From contig CAOJJB010000013.1 in assembly GCA_948436975.1 (NCBI GenBank), positions 1 to 51,371 of the forward strand: a stretch of 51,371 nt of DNA, written 5' to 3'. This document shows, in pieces, positions 34,067 to 43,099 of the stretch. Below the pieces are notes generated by a model. That model saw only the letters and a program-made list of their open reading frames with translations. It made no database searches and was not told the DNA's origin. A program made the translations under genes and the position numbers. The first letter of the stretch is position 1. Each line of letters starts with the position of its first letter. This stretch comes from an uncultured Clostridium sp. (GTDB lineage Bacteria; Bacillota; Clostridia; TANB77; CAG-508).

Positions 34067-35213
34067 AATTTATTTCTTTTACAAAATTTCCACTTATTTT
34101 ATTAAGAATACTATTTTTATCTGTAGATGATGCTTCAACAGAAATACTATCAGAACTTGTAGTTATATTAAGAGTGTTTATAGTATTATCAAATGAAGAT
34201 TTTTCTTTAAATTCTAAAGAATCAGTTATATGTTCATAGATAGTTTTATTCCAATATAAGTTAGAATCGGAAGATGTATATATAATATTTATATATAATT
34301 CATTAATTGATACAGATGAAAGTATAATTGTTGTATTATCATTTTTATAAATTCCATCTAAAGGAGATTTTTCAAATTCTATAAATTCATATTCTCCATT
34401 ACATTTGTTTAATATATTATTTTCTTCGGAAGATGTAGCAGTTATTTTAATACCTAAATCAGTTTTTTCAACCGTAATATCCTCTGTTATTCCAAATAGG
34501 CTGTTATTATAAGTTAAGGTATTTGTATTAATATCTGAATTAAAAATAACTGATTTTGTATCACCATTTGAATTATTTATACTCATAGTTATTTTGTTAA
34601 TATCAGTTTGAATTAGTTTGATAATATAAGAGTCTTTTACATAAGTTCCATTTAAATTAGTTAATAGTGATGGAATATTTTCATTAATATCATTAGTTGT
34701 ATTTTCTATGTTAGTAGTGTTATTATCATCTATAAATTCAGTTTCAATATTATTATTTTCATAATCGGAAGTTGGTACATTAGTTTTGGGTTTACTAGCA
34801 AGAGTAATACTTATTTGAAGTATTAAACTAATAGTAATAGCAACTACTACCATTAAAATGTTTGTTCCGCCTTCTTTTTTACAGTATTCAATTGCTTCTT
34901 TACTTGAATTACAGTTATCCATTATATAATCTATTTTTTTATTAACAAAATCTCTATATATAGTGCAAAATAATAGTGAAAATGAGCATGCAAATAATAA
35001 TGATGAAATAAAAAATACAATATAATTCATAAATTTCATACATATAATATATAAAAAAATATTTATTAAATAAAATAATAGACCTATTATATATAATTTT
35101 CTATATATGTAATATAGTCCACCAAAAAAGAATGCAGGTATAGAAAAATTTCTTTTCATAAATTTATTATAATTTTTTCCTACAAATATTTTTATTAATT
35201 CTTCTCTATTCAT
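34065..35213 (-). CDS. Membrane protein with two related extracytoplasmic repeats
   Basis: I cannot name this 382-residue protein. The N-terminal 110 residues contain two to three membrane segments after NFSIPAFFFGGLYYIYRK, a pattern like DUF2628-type membrane proteins. A further membrane segment spans about 118-142. After an Asn- and Thr-rich linker, two copies of a domain of about 90 residues follow: one from LNGTYVKDSYIIKL, one from LDGIYKNDNTTIIL. Each ends in a similar S-x(n)-NILNK/NSILNK-GE/GN stretch. The repeats are probably outside the membrane. Its only close neighbours are convergent ilvE and a decayed region. Confidence 0.8.
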   Translation of the reverse strand: MNREELIKIFVGKNYNKFMKRNFSIPAFFFGGLYYIYRKLYIIGLLFYLINIFLYIICMKFMNYIVFFISSLLFACSFSLLFCTIYRDFVNKKIDYIMDNCNSSKEAIEYCKKEGGTNILMVVVAITISLILQISITLASKPKTNVPTSDYENNNIETEFIDDNNTTNIENTTNDINENIPSLLTNLNGTYVKDSYIIKLIQTDINKITMSINNSNGDTKSVIFNSDINTNTLTYNNSLFGITEDITVEKTDLGIKITATSSEENNILNKCNGEYEFIEFEKSPLDGIYKNDNTTIILSSVSINELYINIIYTSSDSNLYWNKTIYEHITDSLEFKEKSSFDNTINTLNITTSSDSISVEASSTDKNSILNKISGNFVKEIN

Positions 35214-35312
35214 AATATACCTCTTAAATTATATTATCATAATAATTTATTTACTACAAGTATAATAATATAACAATTTTATTATAATTATTAATTATTG
35301 ATTTTTACAATA

Positions 35313-35426
35313 AATCGTGATAAAGTAAGTTTAACACATAAAAAATTTGCTGTTAGGACTTTTGATATAAGAAATAAAGAATTTAATCAAATTTATCAAG
35401 AACATATGAGAAATCAATCAAGATAA
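35313..35426 (+). pseudogene. 3' remnant of a coding sequence
   Basis: The frame from about 35313 reads NRDKVSLTHKKFAVRTFDIR then NKEFNQIYQEHMRNQSR to TAA at 35424-35426. It has no start codon with a ribosome binding site and looks like the tail of a lost gene. I do not recognise the family. Confidence 0.35.
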
Positions 35427-35478
35427 ACTTTGTATAATAAAGCTAATATTGAAAATACTAATTAAAAGGAGAAATTTT

Positions 35479-35628
35479 ATGAAAAAAGATATTAGTAAAG
35501 AAAAAGAAAATACTACCAAATATGGAGAACAAGTGTGTAGTGAATTTGCATAGCTTCCATTAGATAAACAAAAAGAGAATGCAGAAAGGTTTGATAAAAT
35601 AACGAAAAAAAATAAAAATAATAAATAA
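35479..35628 (+). pseudogene. Small ORF interrupted by an in-frame TAG
   Basis: AAAAGGAG lies 8 bases before ATG 35479. The frame reads MKKDISKEKENTTKYGEQVC then SEFA, meets TAG at 35551-35553, and continues LPLDKQKENAERFDKITKKN to TAA at 35626. Both parts are highly charged and look like one 49-residue protein with a CAG to TAG change. The function is unknown. Confidence 0.4.
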
Positions 35629-35666
35629 ATACTTGTTGAATAAGATATAATAAAAAGGAGTAAAAT

Positions 35667-36209
35667 ATGAATTTATATATAAATGGGAGTAATAGAAATA
35701 AAAATTGTTATCAAATTTTAAATGATATGAAAGAAAAAAACGATAAATTAATTTGTTTATCAGAAAAGAATATAAAATATTGTTTAGGTTGTAATGCTTG
35801 TATAAACAAATTAGAAAAATATTGTGTTATAGAAGATGATATGGAAGAAATATATGAAAGTATGTTAAAATCTGATAAAATAATAATTGCCTCACCGATT
35901 TATATGAATCATATTACAGGAATATTAAAAAATGTTATAGATAGATTAAATCCATTTTCTAATCAAGGTAATTTAAAAAATAAAAAAGTATATTTAATAA
36001 CAATTGGCCAATTTAGCGAAGATGAAAATTATGAGATTGCATATGAAATACAGAAATACTTTGAAAGTATTAGTGAATTTATGGAATTTGAATTTTGTTT
36101 TGTGAAAAATTTAACTTCTGGAGATGTTGAAACTATTGATGATGTTACATCTACTTATAAAGATTATAAAAAATTAATAAAAGATATGAAAAATATGATT
36201 AATAATTAA
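35667..36209 (+). CDS. NAD(P)H-dependent flavodoxin-like oxidoreductase
   Basis: This 180-residue protein has the flavodoxin-like fold of FMN-dependent reductases. It starts LYINGSNRNKN (FMN phosphate loop), has the Cys-rich segment CLGCNACINKLEKYCVIEDD near residues 39-58, typical of iron-sulfur flavoproteins and related reductases, and the SPIYMNHITGILKNVIDRL motif near residue 77. It probably passes electrons from NAD(P)H or ferredoxin to small acceptors. AAAAGGAGT precedes the ATG. It is followed by a strong terminator and is a single-gene unit. Confidence 0.85.
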   Translation: MNLYINGSNRNKNCYQILNDMKEKNDKLICLSEKNIKYCLGCNACINKLEKYCVIEDDMEEIYESMLKSDKIIIASPIYMNHITGILKNVIDRLNPFSNQGNLKNKKVYLITIGQFSEDENYEIAYEIQKYFESISEFMEFEFCFVKNLTSGDVETIDDVTSTYKDYKKLIKDMKNMINN

Positions 36210-36257
36210 AAAAGTTTCCAAATTATTAAGACATTAATAGTTTGGAAACTTTTTTAT
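36209..36257 (+). terminator. Terminator after the flavoprotein gene
   Basis: AAAAAAGTTTCCAAA pairs with GTTTGGAAACTTTTTT around a loop of about 17 bases; the T-run ends near 36256. Confidence 0.8.
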
Positions 36258-36293
36258 AATTTTCTATTTTTGTATATATAATAAATTATAAAG

Positions 36294-36322
36294 TTGACAT
36301 AATTATTGAAAAAGTGTATAAT
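36294..36322 (+). promoter_or_regulatory. Promoter of the radical-SAM-like gene
   Basis: Perfect TTGACA (36294-36299) and TATAAT (36317-36322) at the ideal 17-base spacing. Confidence 0.75.
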
Positions 36323-36359
36323 TGATAATATCTAATATTGAGAGAAGGATTAATAATAA

Positions 36360-37685
36360 ATGAATAATAAAGATTATAGTAAATATATTGGAAAAATAAC
36401 TCACGATTTAAGAAATGCATATTATAAAACAGGTAATATAGATGAAAAGAAAGAAATTCCATTAGAACCGAGCCAATTAAATGCTAAACAAGGTTTAGGA
36501 AATTTTCCAGCTTTTTATTTACAAGGTCAGCATTGTGAAAAAAGTGATTGTGGATGTTGTACAAATTGTTTTTATTCACAATTTCATTATGATGAGCCAA
36601 ATGCAAAAGCAATACAGGCACAATGCGATTATGTAATAGATAATTTTGAAAAATTAGTTTTATCGCAACAATATGGAACAAATGAATTTGATGGAGAGAG
36701 AAAATATCCTAATTCAAAGCCAATATTTATGACACTTAGTCCAACAGGTTCTTTTTTTTCAGAAAAGGAATTTCCAAGAGAAGTTAGATTAGATTTTTTA
36801 AAGAAATTGGAAAAGAAATCTGAAGAATTACAAAGAGATATTGTATTACATATAGAAGCTCATGCAATAGATGTATATAAACATCAAGACTATATAAGAA
36901 ATAGTGAAGAAACAGAAATACTTAGGAAATTAAATACTAAGTGTATTTTAGGATTTGAATCAGTAGATGAATGGTCAAGAAATGTTTTATACAATAAACA
37001 TTTACCATTAAAATGTTTTGAAGATGCTGTTCAAATTTTACAACAGAGTGGAATAGAGCCAGGTGCATTTGTTTTTTCAGGATTAGTAACTTTAACAGAT
37101 ACAGAATCAAAAGAAGATATGTTAAATTCGGTAAAATATTTAAAAGAAAAAGGTGTATTTCCAGTAATAATGTTTGCAAATAGTCAAGCTTGGACATTAC
37201 CAGACTTACTTAGAATAAAAGGAAAACATCATTTGCAAGAACCAGCTACTGTTTTAGATACTGTATATGAAGTTATGTCAATATTGACAGATAAAGGTAA
37301 AAGTAATTCAGGATATTATTTAATTCCTGAACCAGTAGAAGGACCACCATATCCTGATGGAAATATATTTTACGATAGGACAGATATAGAAGAATTTTCA
37401 GAGGAATCAAGTAAAAATATGCACAAAATATTGAAGGATTTTAGAGCAAATAGGGATATAGCACAGTTTGTAAGGTCTTGGAATTCTTTTAGAAAAAATA
37501 ATATAGAATATAAAAGATATCAAAATAGAATAGAACTCCAAGAAGCAAAAAAAGAAGACAAAGAAACAAGATTTACAAAAGTATTGGATTTTGGTATAGA
37601 ACATATGCAAGAATATATAAATTATCGCACAGAAAAGGATAAGGAAGAAGATAGTATATTAAAAGAAGAAAGATATAAAATATAA
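36360..37685 (+). CDS. Radical-SAM-like protein with an atypical cysteine cluster
   Basis: This 441-residue soluble protein has a cysteine cluster near residues 59-70 (CEKSDCGCCTNCFYS) followed by a region with TIM-barrel character: PIFMTLSPTGSFF, VLHIEAHAIDVY, CILGFESVDEWSRN and PGAFVFSGLVTLTD. This layout resembles Elp3/MiaB-like or archaeosine-synthase-like radical SAM enzymes, but the Cys spacing is not the standard CxxxCxxC. The C-terminal 100 residues are charged and helical. It has its own promoter and terminator. The substrate is unknown, and family membership is an inference from the pattern. Confidence 0.65.
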   Translation: MNNKDYSKYIGKITHDLRNAYYKTGNIDEKKEIPLEPSQLNAKQGLGNFPAFYLQGQHCEKSDCGCCTNCFYSQFHYDEPNAKAIQAQCDYVIDNFEKLVLSQQYGTNEFDGERKYPNSKPIFMTLSPTGSFFSEKEFPREVRLDFLKKLEKKSEELQRDIVLHIEAHAIDVYKHQDYIRNSEETEILRKLNTKCILGFESVDEWSRNVLYNKHLPLKCFEDAVQILQQSGIEPGAFVFSGLVTLTDTESKEDMLNSVKYLKEKGVFPVIMFANSQAWTLPDLLRIKGKHHLQEPATVLDTVYEVMSILTDKGKSNSGYYLIPEPVEGPPYPDGNIFYDRTDIEEFSEESSKNMHKILKDFRANRDIAQFVRSWNSFRKNNIEYKRYQNRIELQEAKKEDKETRFTKVLDFGIEHMQEYINYRTEKDKEEDSILKEERYKI

Positions 37686-37688
37686 AAT

Positions 37689-37720
37689 AAAAATCTCAGT
37701 TTATTTAACTGAGATTTTTT
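37689..37720 (+). terminator. Terminator after the radical-SAM-like gene
   Basis: AAAATCTCAGT (37690-37700) pairs with ACTGAGATTTT (37708-37718) with a seven-base loop, followed by T. Confidence 0.85.
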
Positions 37721-37815
37721 GACCAAATGGTGAAAAAATAAAAGTAATTATTGTGTAAATAGTGTAATAATGATAAAATATAAAATGGTTAAAAAATTAA
37801 TTATAGGGAGGTTAC

Positions 37816-38502
37816 ATGAGCACAATAATTAACGGAATACAGAGTATAAGCCAAATACAAGAAATACAAACTTTATTTAAACTAATATTAATAGTATTTT
37901 TATCAGGATTTGTAGGTTTTGAAAGAGCATCTTGGAATAAACCAGCTGGATTTAGAACACATGTATTAGTAGGAATAAGTGCAGTGTTAGTAATGATTTG
38001 TGGAGAATATTTATATAATAAAACAGGAGCAGATCCAACAAGAATACCAGCACAATTATTGTCTGGAATAGGTTTTTTAGGTGCAGGTACAATATTAAGA
38101 GAAGGTTTTAATGTAAGAGGATTAACAACAGCAGCAGGATTATTAGCAGTAACATGTATAGGATTAGCAGTTGGAGAAGGATATTATTTAGGTGCAATTA
38201 TAGCAACATCTGTTGTATATGCAGTATTATCTTATTCACATCTGTTGTCAGACAAATTAGAACATTTTAATTATTTAGACTTAGAAATATTACTTGATAA
38301 TCCAAAAGAAGTAATAAAAGACATAAAGCAAATATTTACAGAAAATGATTTAGAATTAGTAAAACTTAAAATTGATAAAGAAAAAAATAGTAATTGCTTA
38401 AGAGTTATGGCAAAATATAAAGAAATTAATATGAATGAAATTATATCTAATATAATGGAAATAGAAAAAGTTAAAGAAGTAGTAGAGGTAAAAGAAAAAT
38501 AA
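37816..38502 (+). CDS. MgtC/SapB family membrane protein
   Basis: This 228-residue protein matches MgtC/SapB: about four to five membrane segments, with LSGFVGFERASWNKPAGFRTH at the front, ISAVLVMICGEY, then QLLSGIGFLGAGTILREG and NVRGLTTAAGLLAVTCIGLA. A cytoplasmic C-terminal domain follows from about residue 150. MgtC proteins are linked to growth at low magnesium and to regulation of ATP or phosphate transport in pathogens; the short SapB-like members are of unknown role. TAGGGAGGTT precedes the ATG. The next gene begins one base after its stop, so the two are cotranscribed. Confidence 0.9.
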   Translation: MSTIINGIQSISQIQEIQTLFKLILIVFLSGFVGFERASWNKPAGFRTHVLVGISAVLVMICGEYLYNKTGADPTRIPAQLLSGIGFLGAGTILREGFNVRGLTTAAGLLAVTCIGLAVGEGYYLGAIIATSVVYAVLSYSHLLSDKLEHFNYLDLEILLDNPKEVIKDIKQIFTENDLELVKLKIDKEKNSNCLRVMAKYKEINMNEIISNIMEIEKVKEVVEVKEK

Positions 38503-38503
38503 A

Positions 38504-39751
38504 ATGGAAAAAATCAAAGAAATTGCAGAATATTGTTTAAATTGTAAAAATAAACCATGTAGTATAAAAGGATGCCCAATGGAAACTCAAATACCAGAGT
38601 TTATAACAGAAGTAAAAAAAGAAAACTATGAAAAAGCATATAAAATATTACAAGAAAATAATATATGTTCACATATTTGTAGTATAGTATGTCCACAAGA
38701 AGAACAATGTGAGGGAAGTTGTATAAGAGGAATAAAATCCAATCCTACAAGTATAGGAAAATTAGAAAGACTTGTTAATGAATGGGCAGTAAAAAATAGT
38801 TATGAAATAGAATTAAGCCAAAAATTAGATAATGGAAAAAAAGTAGCTATTATAGGTTCAGGACCAGCAGGTTTAGAATGTGCATCTCAACTTTTACAAA
38901 ATGGTTATAAAGTAGATATCTATGAAAAAGACTCAATATCAGGAGGTATTTTAATCTATGGAATTCCAGACTTTAGATTATCTAAAGATATAGTAAAAAA
39001 AGTTATAGATAGATTAGAAAATTTAGGAGCCACTTTTTTTAATAATACAGAATTAGGAAAAGATTTTAATTTAGAAGAAATATCTAGAAAATATGATGCA
39101 GTATTTTTAGGAATAGGAGCAACAAAATCATCTACATATAATTTATCTGAAAAAGAATTAAAAAATGTATATAAATCAGATGAATTTTTAAGAGCATATA
39201 GTGAAAATAATTTTATAAAAAATTTAGGTACAGTAGTAGTAATAGGTGGTGGAAATGTTGCAATGGACTCAGCAAGAGTTGCTGTAAGAATGGGAGCTCA
39301 AAAAGTTAAAATATTATATCGTAGAGATAGAGAACATATGCCAGCAAGAGAAATTGAATTAAATGAAGCAATTCAAGATGGAGTAGAATTCAAAGAACTA
39401 ACAAGAGTTATTTCAGCAAATGAAATTAATGGAGAAATAAAAACAGTTAATTGTATAAAAACTGTAATTTTACAAGGAAAAGCAATAGATGAACCAGGTG
39501 CTGAAGAATATGAAGAAGATGCTAATACAATAGTTTTTGCGATAGGGCTAAAACCAAATAAGACTTTAATTGAAGAACAGGGAATAGAACTGGATGATTG
39601 GGGATATATAAAAATAGATGAGGATGGAAAAACTAATATATCAAATGTGTATGCTGGTGGAGATAATACAGAAAGTAAATCAACAGTTTGTAGAGCATTA
39701 GCTGCTGGAAAAAAAGCAGCAATTGGAATAATGAAAAATCTAAATATGTAA
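38504..39751 (+). CDS. GltD-like NAD(P)-dependent oxidoreductase
   Basis: This 415-residue flavoprotein resembles the glutamate synthase small subunit (GltD) and related NfnB/SudA subunits. The N-terminus carries cysteines for iron-sulfur clusters (CLNCKNKPCSIKGCP, then CSHICSIVCPQEEQCEGSC). The FAD-binding fold starts VAIIGSGPAGLECASQLL near residue 115, and a second nucleotide fold shows VVVIGGGNVAMDSARVAVRM near residue 248. YAGGDN near the end is the usual FAD motif. No glutamate synthase large subunit is nearby, so its partner and electron acceptor are unknown. Coupling to the MgtC gene has no obvious metabolic explanation. Confidence 0.88.
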   Translation: MEKIKEIAEYCLNCKNKPCSIKGCPMETQIPEFITEVKKENYEKAYKILQENNICSHICSIVCPQEEQCEGSCIRGIKSNPTSIGKLERLVNEWAVKNSYEIELSQKLDNGKKVAIIGSGPAGLECASQLLQNGYKVDIYEKDSISGGILIYGIPDFRLSKDIVKKVIDRLENLGATFFNNTELGKDFNLEEISRKYDAVFLGIGATKSSTYNLSEKELKNVYKSDEFLRAYSENNFIKNLGTVVVIGGGNVAMDSARVAVRMGAQKVKILYRRDREHMPAREIELNEAIQDGVEFKELTRVISANEINGEIKTVNCIKTVILQGKAIDEPGAEEYEEDANTIVFAIGLKPNKTLIEEQGIELDDWGYIKIDEDGKTNISNVYAGGDNTESKSTVCRALAAGKKAAIGIMKNLNM

Positions 39752-39821
39752 ACTAGTGAATATAAGTGCATTACATTAATAAAAAAAGTAAATTAAACTT
39801 GAAAAAATATAAAATGTAGTC

Positions 39822-39851
39822 TTGACAAATTTATGTTAAGGATGTTATTAT
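39822..39851 (+). promoter_or_regulatory. Promoter of the ileS unit
   Basis: Perfect TTGACA (39822-39827) and TATTAT (39846-39851), 18-base spacer, just before the T-box leader. Confidence 0.7.
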
Positions 39852-39857
39852 ATTAAC

Positions 39858-40114
39858 ATTAAAAAAATAAAAACTATGAAAAGGACAGGATAAATAAAAA
39901 TAAAACCTTTAGAGAGCTAACAGATGGTGAAAAGTTAGTAGGAAAATAGTTTATTTATTATCACCTTAGAGTTGGTTATTTGAAAATATAAGTAAAGTAA
40001 CTCGCATCCCATGCGTTAAAAGGAATAGAGAGAATTAATAATAAATTATTAGTTAAATTAGGTGGTACCGCGGAATAAATCCATTTCGTCCTATACGGAT
40101 GAGATGGATTTTTT
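39858..40114 (+). promoter_or_regulatory. Isoleucine T-box leader and terminator
   Basis: The leader contains the T-box sequence AGGTGGTACCGCGG (40060-40073), which pairs with the free tRNA 3' end, and a stem I region beginning near AGAGAGC (39911). An ATC at 39960-39962 is the candidate Ile specifier. The leader ends in a terminator with arms about 40077-40089 and 40097-40110 followed by TTTTT. Uncharged tRNA-Ile should stabilise the antiterminator and allow ileS transcription. The specifier assignment rests on position and on the downstream gene. Confidence 0.88.
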
Positions 40115-40240
40115 GACATATTTATAAAAATCGATAAAAATTGACTATTTTTTAAAATTAAACAAAAAACTTAGGCTATAATAACTAAAGTTTAATAATC
40201 TAAGAAACATTTTAAATAAATATGAAAAGGAGAGAATATT

Positions 40241-43027
40241 ATGTGTGAAAATTGTAATGAAAAAAAAGATTATGGTAAAACATTAAACTTACCAAAAACA
40301 GACTTTCCAATGAGAGCGAGTTTGCCAGAAAATGAACCAAAAATATTAGAAAAAGTTTTTGAAAATGGTTTGTATGAAAAAATGTTAAAGAAAAACCAAG
40401 GAAAAAAACCTTTTGTTTTACATGATGGCCCCCCATATGCAAATGGAGAAATACATTTAGGTCATGCTTTAAATAAAATATTAAAAGATACGATTGTTAG
40501 ATATAAAAATTTGCAAGGTTTCTATACTCCATATATACCAGGATATGATACTCATGGTATGCCAACAGAGAAAAAAGCAATTGAAAAATTAGGTTTAAAC
40601 AGAGATGAAATTTCTGTAAATGAATTTAGAGATACTTGTAAGCAATTTACAATGGATTATAAAGATAAACAAACAGAAGGATTTAAAAGGTTAGGTGTTT
40701 TAGCAGATTGGAAAAATCCATATATAACATATCAACCTCAAATGGAAGCAAAACAAATAGGTGTATTTGCAGATATGTATAAAAAAGGATATATATATAA
40801 AGGTCTTAAACCTGTTTATTGGTGTACAGATTGTGAAACAGCTTTAGCAGAAGCTGAAATAGAATATAAAGATGTAAATTCTAATACAGCATATGTTAAA
40901 TTTCCAGTAAGAGATAGTAAAGGATTATTTGATGTAGAAAACACATATGTTGTAATATGGACAACAACACCTTGGACATTGCCAGCTAATGTAGGTATAA
41001 CAATAGGTGCAGATTTCAAATATGATATAGTAGAAACAAATTCAGAAAAACTTATAATGGCAAGTGAACTTGTAAATAAAGTTATGGAAAAAGCAAGAAT
41101 TGAAAATTACAAGGTTATAAATCAATTTGAAGGAAAAGAATTAGAAGGTGTTCTTTGTAAACATCCATTTTTTGATAGAGAGTCAAGAGTAGTTTTAGGT
41201 AGTGATGATACAATAGTTGTAGAACTTGGTACAGGTACAGGTGCAGTACATACAGCTCCTGGATGTGGTAAAGAAGATTATTTATGTGGTCTAAAAAATA
41301 ATTTAGATATTATAGTTACAGTTGATGGAAAAGGTATGCAAAGAGGAGAAGAAGCAGGACCATTTAAAGATATGTATTACGCAAAATCTGATAAAGAAAT
41401 AATAAAATGGTTAGATGAACATGGATTACTTTTAGCAAGTGAAGTTATTAATCACTCATATCCACATTGTTGGAGATGTAAAAAACCAGTTATATTTAGA
41501 GCTACAAGTCAATGGTTTGCATCTGTTGATGGATTTAGAAAAGAAAGTTTAGAAGCAATAAAAACTGTAAAATGGTATCCAGCTTGGGGAGAAGAAAGAA
41601 TAACTAAAATGATAGAGGATAGAAATGATTGGTGTATTTCTCGTCAAAGAACTTGGGGTGTGCCAATACCAATATTCTATTGTAAGACCTGCGAAAAAGA
41701 ATATGTAACTGAGGAAAGTTTAAATAAAGTACAACAAATAGTAAAAGAAAAAGGAACAAATGCATGGTTTGATTTATCAGAAAAAGAATTAATGCCAGAA
41801 AAAGCAAAATGTGAATGTGGATGTACAGAATTTAAAAAAGAAACAGATATAATGGATGTTTGGTTTGATTCAGGTTCAACTCATGAATCTGTACTTGCAG
41901 AGAGAGGATTGCCAGAAGCTGATTTATATTTAGAAGGTAGTGATCAATATAGGGGATGGTTCCAATCATCATTATTAACTTCTGTTGCAACCAAAGGTGT
42001 TGCACCATATAAAGAGGTTATAACACATGGGTATACAGTTGATGAACAAGGAAGAAAAATGTCTAAATCTTTAGGAAATGGTATAGCTCCACAAGATGTT
42101 ATAAAAGAATCAGGAGCAGATGTTTTAAGACTTTGGGTTTTATCATCAGATTATAAATCAGATATAAGTGGTTCAAAAAATATTATAAAACAAGTAACAG
42201 AAGTTTATAGAAAAATAAGAAATACAGCAAGATATATTTTAGGAAATATTTCAGATTTTGATGTAAATAAACCAGTAGCATATGAAGATTTAAAAGAGAT
42301 AGATAAATGGGCTTTAACAAGATTAAATAGATTAATAAGAACTTGTACAAAAGCATATGATAGTTATGAATTTCATGAAGCTTATCAAGCAATAAATCAG
42401 TTTTGTGTTGTTGATATGAGTCAATTCTATTTAGATATAATAAAAGATAGATTATATACTTTAAAACCAAATTCTATTGAAAGAAGAGCAGCGCAAACTA
42501 CAATGTATGAGATATTATCAAGTTTAGTTAGAATTTTAGCACCAATGACATGTTTTACAGCAGAAGAAATATGGAGTTATATGCCACATAGAGAAGGAGA
42601 AAACGTAGAAAGTGTGATGCTTGAAACTTATCCTAAAATAAATGCAAAATATGAAAATGAAGAATTAAGTTTAAAATGGTCAAGATTAATAAAAGTAAAA
42701 GAAGAAGTTTCTAAAAAATTAGAAATTGCGAGAGCAAATAAGGACATAGGGCTTTCTTTAGAAGCAAAAGTTACTTTATTTGCCGAAAATGAAGAATATC
42801 AATTTTTAAAAGGAAAAGAAGAAGTTTTAAAAGAAATATTTATAGTATCTGATGTTCAAATATTTGAAAATAGAAGAAATGAAGATTCAGAAGTAGCAAT
42901 AGGAATAAAAGTAGAAAAAGCAAAAGGAGAAAAATGTGAAAGATGTTGGATGTATTCTGAAACAGTAGGAGAAAATTCAGAATATCCTACTTTATGTGAG
43001 AGATGTAGAGATAATTTAAGTGAATAA
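40241..43027 (+). CDS. ileS: Isoleucyl-tRNA synthetase
   Basis: IleRS charges tRNA-Ile and edits misactivated valine. The 928-residue class Ia enzyme has the HIGH-type motif GEIHLGH (residues 69-75), the CP1 editing domain (VIWTTTPWTLPANVGI and THAPGCG-type variants such as HTAPGCGKEDY), KMSKS (residues 606-610), the anticodon-binding domain, and a C-terminal zinc finger (CERCWMYSETVGENSEYPTL followed by CERC). Length and domain order are those of the bacterial eukaryote-unlike type. AAAGGAGAG precedes the ATG. A T-box leader controls it, and a strong terminator follows. Confidence 0.97.
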   Translation: MCENCNEKKDYGKTLNLPKTDFPMRASLPENEPKILEKVFENGLYEKMLKKNQGKKPFVLHDGPPYANGEIHLGHALNKILKDTIVRYKNLQGFYTPYIPGYDTHGMPTEKKAIEKLGLNRDEISVNEFRDTCKQFTMDYKDKQTEGFKRLGVLADWKNPYITYQPQMEAKQIGVFADMYKKGYIYKGLKPVYWCTDCETALAEAEIEYKDVNSNTAYVKFPVRDSKGLFDVENTYVVIWTTTPWTLPANVGITIGADFKYDIVETNSEKLIMASELVNKVMEKARIENYKVINQFEGKELEGVLCKHPFFDRESRVVLGSDDTIVVELGTGTGAVHTAPGCGKEDYLCGLKNNLDIIVTVDGKGMQRGEEAGPFKDMYYAKSDKEIIKWLDEHGLLLASEVINHSYPHCWRCKKPVIFRATSQWFASVDGFRKESLEAIKTVKWYPAWGEERITKMIEDRNDWCISRQRTWGVPIPIFYCKTCEKEYVTEESLNKVQQIVKEKGTNAWFDLSEKELMPEKAKCECGCTEFKKETDIMDVWFDSGSTHESVLAERGLPEADLYLEGSDQYRGWFQSSLLTSVATKGVAPYKEVITHGYTVDEQGRKMSKSLGNGIAPQDVIKESGADVLRLWVLSSDYKSDISGSKNIIKQVTEVYRKIRNTARYILGNISDFDVNKPVAYEDLKEIDKWALTRLNRLIRTCTKAYDSYEFHEAYQAINQFCVVDMSQFYLDIIKDRLYTLKPNSIERRAAQTTMYEILSSLVRILAPMTCFTAEEIWSYMPHREGENVESVMLETYPKINAKYENEELSLKWSRLIKVKEEVSKKLEIARANKDIGLSLEAKVTLFAENEEYQFLKGKEEVLKEIFIVSDVQIFENRRNEDSEVAIGIKVEKAKGEKCERCWMYSETVGENSEYPTLCERCRDNLSE

Positions 43028-43030
43028 AAT

Positions 43031-43075
43031 CAAAAAGTTGCTAGAAAAATTATTCTAGCAACTTTTTGATTTTGA
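43031..43075. terminator. Bidirectional terminator after ileS
   Basis: CAAAAAGTTGCTAGAA (43031-43046) pairs perfectly with TTCTAGCAACTTTTTG (43053-43068) with a six-base loop; it lies between convergent ileS and a Spo0A-like gene. Confidence 0.85.
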
Positions 43076-43099
43076 CTTAAGTTAAGAAAAAAACTGCAA

